Assembly (NCBI GenBank): GCA_964455375.1
Contig: CAYVXE010000137.1
Location: forward strand, 1-10,714
Origin: CAYVXE01 sp964455375
GTDB taxonomy: Bacteria; Zhuqueibacterota; Zhuqueibacteria; Oceanimicrobiales; Oceanimicrobiaceae
Reading direction: 5' to 3'
Length of the DNA: 10,714 nt
Part shown: piece by piece, positions 1 to 6,154 of the stretch
How positions within the stretch are numbered: position 1 is the first letter of the stretch
Layout of the letters: each line of letters starts with the position of its first letter
Position numbers and translations under genes: made by a program
The notes under the pieces: generated by a model
Databases searched by the model: none
What the model was told of the DNA's origin: nothing
Seen by the model: the letters and a program-made list of their open reading frames with translations, nothing else

Positions 1-11
1 TTTTCATTCTG

Positions 12-41
12 TTGCGGAGCATCAGGAGGATGACTCCGCAA
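12..41. repeat. Imperfect inverted repeat (12-bp stem) beyond the HEAT operon
   Basis: The arms TTGCGGAG (12-19) and CTCCGCAA (34-41) are perfectly complementary. CATC (20-23) and GATG (29-32) extend the stem to 12 bp around an AGGAG loop, with one bulged A at 33. It lies about 157 nt past the stop of the second HEAT gene. Neither side has a T-tract, so it is not a textbook intrinsic terminator; an mRNA 3'-end stabiliser or a dispersed hairpin is possible. The rest of 1-197 shows no gene. Confidence 0.6.
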
Positions 42-197
42 TACTAATTCCGCATAATTCAGTTAATCTCATTTCTCTACTTTCTGACTTAATTGATTCA
101 ATACCAATTTAGGAATGGAATCGTCAGAAAAATCAAAACGTTTGAATTAAAATTCCCGGCGACAACCTTCAAATATAAAGTAGTAAGGTAAATAGAA

Positions 198-1352
198 TTA
201 CTGCAGCAAAATCTCTTTAAAAAATGCCAGCGCCCGTTTGTCGCCTGTCTGACCCAGCCAGAACATTGCTTTTTTCCGCACTTCCGGGTTTTTATTATTT
301 CTGGCAATTTCCATCAGCATTTCTGCGGCCGCTTTTGAATTTTCATGCTGACTGATAGCAAAAACAGCCTTATTTTTTATTTCAGTGGTTTCATCACTTT
401 CCGTAATACCGCCCAAGACCTGCAGAGATTTCCTGCCGGCTTTTTGACCGAGCCAGAATATTGCTTTTTCCTGGTTATTTTGGTGTCCGTCATCCTCGGC
501 AATATCGATGAGCAGTTCAACAGACCTGTCACTTTCATGCTGACTGATACTGAAAATCAACTTTTCCTGAATTTTGCGGTTGTGCTCATTTTTATATAAA
601 CGCTCCAAAGCCAAAATACTGTTTTCACCGGGTATTTGTCCCAACCAGAAAACCGCCGACTTTCTGACATCGACATATTGCGCTCCGCCGGCAACCTTTT
701 CCAAAAACGGCACCACGTCAGGGTAATCATGCAAACTCAGGACCAGTATCGCCGGCTCAATGACTTTTTTCTGGTAATGATCATTCAGAATGATTTCAGA
801 TAGAACGCTAAAACTGTCCTTGTTTTCAGGTGTTCCAGCCCAGTAAACAGGATAATCTCTAAACTGAGATTTCCTTCTGAAATTCAGCAGTTTGATTTTC
901 TTTATTTGATCAGATTCTTTGCTGAACAAAAAGAACACACCCCAATTTTCCCGATCACCCCAATTCAGTTCCTTTAATCTGGCTTCGAGTTTGGCCTTTG
1001 CTTCCTCATCACCCAGTTCACTTAGCGCCTGTAAAATCTGCATTTTCAGCCCGCCGTCCTCATCAAAAATGAAGCTGTTGTTTCCACGGTTGATTTGAAT
1101 ATCTCCATCATCTTCTATATTTACCGTGTTTATTTGCACATCCGCCCGTACCTGAAACTGATAACCAAACCAAAATTTATCACCGGTGGATTGACCACTG
1201 AATTCTCGTTTAGCTGTTGAATATTTCTCCTTTATTTGTTGTGAAGAACTTGAAATGTCTATGAAATTGTCCGGCAACTTTGTTTGGGCATTCAACAGCC
1301 CCAGATTGAAGATGAAGAAAAACAATCCCGAATAAATAATTTGACCTTTCAT
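198..1352 (-). CDS. Exported HEAT-repeat protein, last gene of the ECF sigma operon
   Basis: The 384-residue product starts with a Sec-type signal peptide: a basic start, a hydrophobic stretch at residues 9-20 and likely cleavage near L-N-A22. Mature protein should therefore lie outside the cytoplasm. Residues about 30-200 form a region I cannot assign; it contains D-K-F-W-F-G-Y at 58-64 and V-Y-W-A-G at 169-173. From about residue 225 to the end there are five HEAT units with key phenylalanines at 235, 267, 299, 331 and 364. They alternate F-W-L-G-Q with F-(S/A)-I-S-Q, as in the gene just upstream. HEAT repeats form helical-hairpin solenoids that bind proteins; no catalytic motif is visible. 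The gene starts 18 bp after the upstream stop with a weak GGGA ribosome site, so it is surely cotranscribed. A role as sensor or effector for the linked anti-sigma factor is inference. Confidence 0.9.
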   Translation of the reverse strand: MKGQIIYSGLFFFIFNLGLLNAQTKLPDNFIDISSSSQQIKEKYSTAKREFSGQSTGDKFWFGYQFQVRADVQINTVNIEDDGDIQINRGNNSFIFDEDGGLKMQILQALSELGDEEAKAKLEARLKELNWGDRENWGVFFLFSKESDQIKKIKLLNFRRKSQFRDYPVYWAGTPENKDSFSVLSEIILNDHYQKKVIEPAILVLSLHDYPDVVPFLEKVAGGAQYVDVRKSAVFWLGQIPGENSILALERLYKNEHNRKIQEKLIFSISQHESDRSVELLIDIAEDDGHQNNQEKAIFWLGQKAGRKSLQVLGGITESDETTEIKNKAVFAISQHENSKAAAEMLMEIARNNKNPEVRKKAMFWLGQTGDKRALAFFKEILLQ

Positions 1353-1370
1353 TTTCAGTTCCCGGTTTTT

Positions 1371-3080
1371 CTACTGATTTATGATTTCAAGTAACGCTGT
1401 TCTCGCTTTTTCGTTGCTGCTTTGCCCTAACCAGAAGATGGCCTTTTTGCGTAATTCTAACTCCTTTTCATTTTTTGCAATATCGATGAGAAAATCCACT
1501 GCCTCATCCGTTCCGGTTTGGCTGATAGAAAAAATAATTTTCTCTTTAATATGATTATCCGATGCCGCATTGAAAATTCGAATCAGCTTATCAACGCTTT
1601 CAGCTCCTCCCTGCTGTCCAATCCAGAAAATTGCCTTCTCCCGAACATTCGGACTTTGATTCTTCATAGCGAAATCTTCCAGAACAGCCATTGCCCTGCT
1701 GCCGCCAATCTGAGCAATGGAAAAAACGACTTTTTCCTTTATCTTCTCATTTTTCGTTTGTTTTAAGATTCCCATCAGAAGATCCAAACTCTGCTCGCTT
1801 CCCGATTGACCAATCCAAAAAATTGCCTTCTCCTGCATCTTTGCATCACTGTCATCCCTGGCGATTTTCTCGAGGATACTCAGAGCCCGGCCGCCGCCGA
1901 TTTGACTGACAGAAAACACCACCTTTTCTTTCACAGAACTATTTTTTGTTGTCCGGTAAACATCCATCAAGATATCCAGGACTTTTTCGCCTGACTGCTG
2001 TCCCAGCCAGAAAACAGCTTTTTCCTGAATCCCGGAATCCGAATCATTCTTAGCAAAATCCGTCAAAATTTGCATCGCTTTTTCACCGCCAATCTGGCTG
2101 ATGGAAAACACGATTTTTTCCCGTATTTTACTACTTTGGGTTGTATTGAATATTTCCAGCAATTTGGGGATACTTTTTTCACCACTTTCCTGACCGATCC
2201 AGAAAACTGCCTTCTCCTGCATTTTCGAATCAGTGTCGTCCTTGGCTATTTTTTCCAGAAAATCCAGCGCTGCATCACCACCGATTTGACTGATAGAAAA
2301 AACGCACTTTTCACGTATTTTCCGGTTCTTGCTTGACTGATATATTTCAACTAATGTATTGAGACTCTTCTCGCCGCCTTCCTGGCCGATCCAGAAAATC
2401 GCTTTTTCCTGAATCTCCGGATCGGGATCTGTTTTAGCCAGGTCGGTCAATAGTGTCAATGTTTCCTTCCCGCCTACCTGACTGATGGCAAAAATAGCTT
2501 TTTCTTTTAACTTGCGGCTGCTCTTGGGAGATTTGACGACTTTGGTTAAAATCGGCAGCGCCTCTTTTGCGTCTAATTGTCCCAGTGCAGCCAGGGCGGC
2601 CAACTTTACATCCTCATCTGCGTCCTCACCAAATTCTTCTAAAAAGACCTTGTATTTTGTATGTCCATGACGGTAAAGTTTTTTTGCCAGCTTCACCATA
2701 CTCCTTCTGGCGTCATCAGCCCATTCACTTTTAGAAAAATCGTCCACCAGATGCTGATATGCACTGAAGGCTTTTTCATCGTCGAGTCCTTGCTTTTCCA
2801 GACTGTATGCAATCCAAAAATGACTTTCAGCCAAATGTTTACTGCCAGGGTATTTTTTGATGAGCGCTCTAAAGCCATCTATCGCCTCTTGATATTTTTC
2901 ATCATACATCAAGTCTTTGGCCTTTTTAAAGCTCTCATAATCAGGATCGGATTGTAACTCAAGCCCCGGGAATACGCTCCTGATTGTCGGTAGCACAGCC
3001 GGCTTAACAACACCGGAGACCAGTAAAATAGCAAGTCCCATCAGATACAAAGTTAGTTGATTTTTAATTTTGCCGTTCAT
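1371..3080 (-). CDS. Exported TPR + HEAT-repeat protein with 12 regular 32-residue units
   Basis: From the ATG at 3080 the product has 569 residues. A TTG twelve bases further up (3092) would add four residues, but it overlaps the GGAG that serves this ATG. Residues 8-23 are hydrophobic and follow a basic start: a signal peptide or membrane anchor. Residues about 48-140 form a YbgF/BamD-like tetratricopeptide region (K-Y-Q-E-A-I-D-G-F and later A-F-S-A-Y-Q-H-L). One degenerate HEAT unit (A-A-L-G-Q, near 165) leads into twelve HEAT units whose conserved phenylalanines fall exactly every 32 residues from 197 to 549. Units alternate F-(S/A)-(I/V)-(S/A)-Q and F-W-(I/L)-G-Q. No catalytic residues stand out; a protein-binding scaffold in the periplasm is the likely role. 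It lies 26 bp after the anti-sigma stop and 18 bp before the second HEAT gene. Confidence 0.92.
   Translation of the reverse strand: MNGKIKNQLTLYLMGLAILLVSGVVKPAVLPTIRSVFPGLELQSDPDYESFKKAKDLMYDEKYQEAIDGFRALIKKYPGSKHLAESHFWIAYSLEKQGLDDEKAFSAYQHLVDDFSKSEWADDARRSMVKLAKKLYRHGHTKYKVFLEEFGEDADEDVKLAALAALGQLDAKEALPILTKVVKSPKSSRKLKEKAIFAISQVGGKETLTLLTDLAKTDPDPEIQEKAIFWIGQEGGEKSLNTLVEIYQSSKNRKIREKCVFSISQIGGDAALDFLEKIAKDDTDSKMQEKAVFWIGQESGEKSIPKLLEIFNTTQSSKIREKIVFSISQIGGEKAMQILTDFAKNDSDSGIQEKAVFWLGQQSGEKVLDILMDVYRTTKNSSVKEKVVFSVSQIGGGRALSILEKIARDDSDAKMQEKAIFWIGQSGSEQSLDLLMGILKQTKNEKIKEKVVFSIAQIGGSRAMAVLEDFAMKNQSPNVREKAIFWIGQQGGAESVDKLIRIFNAASDNHIKEKIIFSISQTGTDEAVDFLIDIAKNEKELELRKKAIFWLGQSSNEKARTALLEIINQ
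1374..2525 (-). repeat. Coding tandem array: 12 x 96 bp (6 x 192 bp) HEAT units
   Basis: Residues 186-569 of the TPR/HEAT protein are exactly 384 residues, twelve units of 32 with no insertion or deletion. At DNA level, related segments such as ATCCAGAAAACTGCCTTCTC (plus strand) recur in diverged form at about 1620, 1810, 2000, 2200 and 2390, a 192-bp step. This reflects the alternating two-unit design. The copies differ by many substitutions, so this is an old protein repeat under selection rather than a recent DNA duplication. Confidence 0.9.
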
Positions 3081-3086
3081 GTTTTT

Positions 3087-3090
3087 CTCC
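3087..3090 (-). promoter_or_regulatory. Ribosome binding site that fixes the TPR/HEAT start
   Basis: Read on the minus strand, GGAG is followed by six bases (AAAAAC) and then ATG at 3080-3078. The alternative TTG start at 3092-3090 overlaps this GGAG and has no good site of its own, so the ATG is preferred. Confidence 0.7.
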
Positions 3091-3106
3091 AATTCATCAA
3101 AATTAT

Positions 3107-3907
3107 TTAAAGCAAGTTTTCCCGCTGCTGGTTCGACACATCAGGCTCACTTAAATCATGCAGAGTGATTTTTAAAAGCAAGCTTTGGCTGTCGATTCCG
3201 CTTCTTATCAATTCAATATTCTTCTGATCTGTTTGAGGGTCAAGATTGGCGATTTCAAGAAGAATCATTTCCAATTGTTCGACGAGTTGCCGCAACCGTG
3301 CGTCTTTTTTTACACGTAAGTTGTCCTTCAAAAATCCTGCTTCGCTTACCAACCTCTGTGCTTTTTTCTTTTCAGAAGTTAAGTCAATATTTTTAAACTG
3401 TTCCGGATCAGTATTGACAATCCCTAGAAAAAGAATTTTCGACTTTTCGATGTAAGACGTCGTGCGTGCCTGCACAAGCCGAATACCATAATCTGCGTTA
3501 ACTTGTCCGGTCGAAAATTGCTCAGTGGAACCATCAAAAGAGAGGTGTCTCCCCGCAATGAATCCAACAATCAGGAGTGCCAAAACACCGGCAACGCGGT
3601 ACACGGGAACAGGGATTTGCACCCAGGAAGTCAATCTCTGCTCTAATTTACGTAATCTTTCCCAAACATTAATTTCAACCGAATATTCACCAGCATCGAG
3701 TTCAGATTCAATTTTTGACCACAATTGATTGGGAACCACAGGTGACTCCAACGAAGCGGCCGTTTTTAGAATAGCACGCAATACTTCAACTTCAGCGGTT
3801 AAATCAGGATTTGCTGCCATACTTTCTTCAAAGCTTTTCTTTTGCGATGACGAAAGCTCATCATTTAAAAATTTAGAAATGAATACATCGTCATATTTGC
3901 GTTTCAT
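3107..3907 (-). CDS. Transmembrane anti-sigma factor (no zinc ligands)
   Basis: The 266-residue product is probably the inner-membrane partner that holds the ECF sigma factor encoded just upstream. Residues 1-70 form a helical N-terminal domain (F-L-N-D-E-L-S and later L-R-A-I-L-K) typical of cytoplasmic anti-sigma domains. The protein has no cysteine at all, so the H-x3-C-x2-C zinc site of ZAS-type anti-sigma factors is absent. One membrane segment lies at about 103-121 (V-Y-R-V-A-G-V-L-A-L-L-I-V-G), leaving residues about 122-266 in the periplasm. That part is helical and charged, with L-E-M-I-L-L-E-I-A-N-L at 212-222. The ATG is preceded by AAGGG at a good distance. The gene starts 13 bp after the sigma stop and ends 26 bp before the TPR/HEAT gene. 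The assignment rests on operon position, topology and length. Confidence 0.82.
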   Translation of the reverse strand: MKRKYDDVFISKFLNDELSSSQKKSFEESMAANPDLTAEVEVLRAILKTAASLESPVVPNQLWSKIESELDAGEYSVEINVWERLRKLEQRLTSWVQIPVPVYRVAGVLALLIVGFIAGRHLSFDGSTEQFSTGQVNADYGIRLVQARTTSYIEKSKILFLGIVNTDPEQFKNIDLTSEKKKAQRLVSEAGFLKDNLRVKKDARLRQLVEQLEMILLEIANLDPQTDQKNIELIRSGIDSQSLLLKITLHDLSEPDVSNQQRENLL

Positions 3908-3920
3908 TTTACATCACCCT

Positions 3921-4535
3921 TTACAATGATTTTAATTCGAGCAGCGGTTCGAGCAACCGTTTCAAATCACGCCGTGCTTTGTGCAATTGTGACTTAGATG
4001 TTCCTTCGGAGATATTCATCATTTTACCGATCTCATTATGAGAGTAGCCCTCAACATCGTATAAAATAAAGACCATCCGGTAACCTTCAGGCAGAGAGCG
4101 AATTGCTTTTTCGAGATAAGGCCGTAAATCAAAGGTTTTTGCCTCTCTTCTCTTTTCAAGGTAGTCTGTATTTTCCCAACTGGATAGTTCATTGCTGATT
4201 CGCTCTTTATGTTTTTTTAGTTTGTGAAAATGGTTGATGCATATGTTCACCGCAATCCTGTAAATCCAGGATGAAAAGGCTGACTCACTCCGAAACCCGC
4301 TCAGTTTCTTGAACACCTGTGCGAAAACCTGCTGTGTGATATCTTCAGCTTCCTGCTGGTGATTTGTCATACGAAATGCAACATTGAAAACCCAGTTTTT
4401 GTAACATTCGTAAAGCTTAAATTGGGCCTCACGCTCGCCGTGCAGACAACGCGCCACTAACTCGGCATCGCGATCAGAAGATGGCAAAGATTTATTTTTC
4501 AGAAACTTTTCTGCTCTTGATGCTGCCGGCGGCAA
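3921..4535 (-). CDS. ECF-type RNA polymerase sigma-70 family sigma factor
   Basis: The 204-residue product has the two ECF domains. Region 2 is at about 25-105, with D-I-T-Q-Q-V-F at 65-71 and W-I-Y-R-I-A-V-N at 90-97 (core binding and -10 recognition). Region 4 is at about 140-196, with L-P-E-G-Y-R at 148-153 and the helix-turn-helix Y-S-H-N-E-I-G-K-M-M-N-I-S-E-G-T at 164-179 (-35 recognition). It directs RNA polymerase to a small regulon. The start is TTG at 4535-4533, supported by AGGAG at 4545-4541 five bases upstream; no in-frame ATG occurs before region 2. It is the first of four closely spaced genes, and the anti-sigma gene follows 13 bp later. A candidate ECF promoter 50 bp upstream suggests autoregulation. 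Confidence 0.95.
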   Translation of the reverse strand: MPPAASRAEKFLKNKSLPSSDRDAELVARCLHGEREAQFKLYECYKNWVFNVAFRMTNHQQEAEDITQQVFAQVFKKLSGFRSESAFSSWIYRIAVNICINHFHKLKKHKERISNELSSWENTDYLEKRREAKTFDLRPYLEKAIRSLPEGYRMVFILYDVEGYSHNEIGKMMNISEGTSKSQLHKARRDLKRLLEPLLELKSL

Positions 4536-4582
4536 AGTGACTCCTATCTAATTAACAATGAATAAAATCGAGTCTCGAAATC

Positions 4583-4612
4583 TAAGACAGGGGATATGAA
4601 AAAAGGGTTGCC
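4583..4612 (-). promoter_or_regulatory. Candidate ECF-type promoter of the sigma operon
   Basis: Read on the minus strand, GGCAACC (4612-4606) is followed by a 16-bp spacer that begins with a T-run, then TGTCTTA (4589-4583). The AAC core of the -35 element, the T-rich spacer and the GTC-type -10 element are general features of ECF-dependent promoters. Transcription would start about 40 nt before the TTG start codon. No match to the housekeeping consensus was seen at this spot. Autoregulation by the encoded sigma factor is inferred. Confidence 0.5.
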
Positions 4613-4647
4613 TGAAAAATGGTTAGAGGTGGAATTAATTTTAGCTT

Positions 4648-4676
4648 TAGTCATTTGGGGGAGCAGTTCATGACTA
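4648..4676. repeat. Inverted repeat upstream of the sigma operon promoter
   Basis: TAGTCAT (4648-4654) and ATGACTA (4670-4676) are perfect 7-bp complements separated by 15 bp. The site lies about 36 bp upstream of the candidate ECF -35 element, where an activator could bind. No regulator family is recognised and chance occurrence is possible. Confidence 0.3.
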
Positions 4677-4683
4677 CAAGATA

Positions 4684-4709
4684 GGAAAATCAATAAATTA
4701 TGATTTTCC
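4684..4709 (-). terminator. Terminator-like hairpin after the cyclase gene
   Basis: GGAAAATCA and TGATTTTCC form a perfect 9-bp stem (4684-4692 with 4701-4709) around an 8-nt AT-rich loop. It begins about 17 nt after the cyclase TGA stop. The 3' arm on the minus strand contains TTTT, but no long T-run follows, so termination may be weak. It separates the cyclase from the sigma operon. Confidence 0.45.
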
Positions 4710-4725
4710 CACGTTTAGCTCATTG

Positions 4726-5523
4726 TCAATCATTCACAATGGCAACAATCCGCAATGGTCCACCGCTGCCGTCTTTTATTTTCATCGGTAAGGCAATAAC
4801 AGTAAAACCCTTCTCAGGAAGTTGGTCCAGATGTGCGACATTTTCAAACGCGGGGATATTTGCTTCATACAATGCAACATGGCTTTCAAATAGAGTAGAT
4901 TGACCATAGTCTATGCTTGGTGTGTCTAGTCCGATGGCATTGATGTTTCTGTTCTCCTTCAACCATTTTGCCGCATCCGGATGCAGACCCGGGAAATGAA
5001 GTTCAGGTATTGCATCTGCTCCACGGGCATCAGTACCCATGTATTTTGTTCTGTCCGGCCAGAACCGGCCAAATCCTGTTCGGATTAACACAATTCTTTC
5101 ATCGAGGCGTAAACCGTGCTCTTTTTCCCAGGCGATAAAATCGCCCCGGTTAACCTGATAATCCGGATTGTCCGCACATTTCGCAGAAACATCGATAACA
5201 GCTCCATTGCCAATCAACCGTTCAAGCGGCAGTTCATCCACCGATTGGCGGTCGGCATAAAAGTGAATTGGTGCGTCAATATGCGTACCTCCGTGTTCTG
5301 CAGCAGAAAAATTATTTGCTTCGTAATGAAAGCCTTTTGGATTCTCACCTTTAAAAACGACTTCCAAGGAAAACTCCTTTGCAGTAGGCCAGTAAATTGA
5401 TTCTGCGTCGAATGAATAAGTCAGATCAATAATTCTTCCTGAAACCAGGCCATCGCTTTGCGGAGCATTGCAGGCCGTAAAGAACAAAAGAAAAATGACT
5501 CGTCTTGTACTGAGAATTTTCAT
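4726..5523 (-). CDS. Exported cyclase / kynurenine-formamidase family protein
   Basis: The 265-residue product belongs to the cyclase superfamily (Pfam Cyclase), metal-dependent hydrolases that include arylformamidase KynB and isatin hydrolase. The metal-binding signature H-G-G-T-H-I-D-A-P-I-H is complete at residues 77-87, and H215 and E227 are candidates for the later conserved positions. Opening segments I-I-D-L-T-Y at 31-36 and Y-W-P at 44-46 also fit the family. The substrate cannot be told from sequence. Unlike cytosolic KynB it begins with a hydrophobic leader ending F-F-T-A-C18, an imperfect lipobox, so it is probably a lipoprotein or otherwise exported. The start has AAAGGA six bases upstream. 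No tryptophan-catabolism genes are nearby, so a role in kynurenine breakdown is not supported by context. It lies 135 bp after dut and may have its own promoter. Confidence 0.9.
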   Translation of the reverse strand: MKILSTRRVIFLLFFTACNAPQSDGLVSGRIIDLTYSFDAESIYWPTAKEFSLEVVFKGENPKGFHYEANNFSAAEHGGTHIDAPIHFYADRQSVDELPLERLIGNGAVIDVSAKCADNPDYQVNRGDFIAWEKEHGLRLDERIVLIRTGFGRFWPDRTKYMGTDARGADAIPELHFPGLHPDAAKWLKENRNINAIGLDTPSIDYGQSTLFESHVALYEANIPAFENVAHLDQLPEKGFTVIALPMKIKDGSGGPLRIVAIVND

Positions 5524-5658
5524 GATTTATCCTTTTGTAACTGGATGAAAGAAACTTTACAAACACAATTACCTTGCATTTTAAAAGTCCATATTTCAAT
5601 TTTCCAGGTAAATCAAACCTGCAAAGTTGAATGACAATAGTTTCACATTTAAAAACGA

Positions 5659-6114
5659 CTACTTTTTTAAACCTGTGGAGCCAAATCCTCCTTCTCCGCG
5701 GCTGGTTTCACTCAATTCATCGACCTCTTGAAATTCCGCATAAACAACCGGTGCCACGACTAACTGGGCAATTTTCTGCCCCTTTTCAATTCGGTATGTT
5801 TCCTCACTCAAATTGATCAAAATGACTTTAATTTCCCCGCGATAACCAAAATCGATGGTGCCGGGAGTATTGAGAACCGTCAGGCCGCTCTTTAGTGCCA
5901 AACCGCTCTTGGGACGCACCTGCAGTTCAAATCCCTGCGGGACTTCGGCGGATAATCCGGTGGCGATGGCTTTGCGTTGCATGGGGTGCAATATCGCTTC
6001 TTCCACGGAAAAGAGGTCAGCGCCGGAATCGCCGAAATGGGCATAATGGGGCGTGTGTGCATCCGAATGAAGTTTTTTTATTTTTACAAGACAGGTAAAT
6101 TCGTTATTGGGCAT
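5659..6114 (-). CDS. dut: Deoxyuridine 5'-triphosphate nucleotidohydrolase (dUTPase)
   Basis: This cytosolic homotrimeric enzyme hydrolyses dUTP to dUMP and pyrophosphate, keeping uracil out of DNA and supplying the thymidylate pathway. All five motifs of the trimeric family are visible in 151 residues, the normal length: motif 1 S-G-A-D-L at 30-34, motif 2 R-P-K-S-G-L-A at 67-73, motif 3 N-T-P-G-T-I-D-F-G-Y-R-G-E-I at 82-95 with the catalytic Asp and uracil-pocket Tyr, motif 4 K-G-Q-K-I-A-Q-L at 111-118, and the flexible C-terminal motif 5 R-G-E-G-G-F-G-S-T-G at 139-148. The ATG has AAAGGA six bases upstream. It begins 40 bp after the true end of the rhodanese gene, so the two are probably cotranscribed. 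Confidence 0.97.
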   Translation of the reverse strand: MPNNEFTCLVKIKKLHSDAHTPHYAHFGDSGADLFSVEEAILHPMQRKAIATGLSAEVPQGFELQVRPKSGLALKSGLTVLNTPGTIDFGYRGEIKVILINLSEETYRIEKGQKIAQLVVAPVVYAEFQEVDELSETSRGEGGFGSTGLKK

Positions 6115-6154
6115 GAAAAATCCTTTTGTTGTTTAGTACTGTGCAGGCGCCCAC

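Noticed and set aside
345..599. Plus-strand frames opposite both HEAT genes (for example 345-599, 2070-2336, 2661-2957)
   Set aside because: They mirror the repeat structure of the minus-strand genes, have no independent domain and no ribosome sites.
1371..2530. Regularly spaced repeats that could suggest a CRISPR array or satellite
   Set aside because: The period (96/192 bp) is in frame with a protein repeat, copies are diverged, and there are no short identical repeats with unique spacers.
3081..3092. TTG at 3092 as the start of the TPR/HEAT protein
   Set aside because: It overlaps the GGAG that is ideally placed for the ATG at 3080 and lacks a good upstream site of its own.
5605..5621. 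CAGGT-N7-ACCTG dyad between dut and the cyclase as a terminator or operator
   Set aside because: A 5-bp stem with no T-run and no known consensus is too weak to call.
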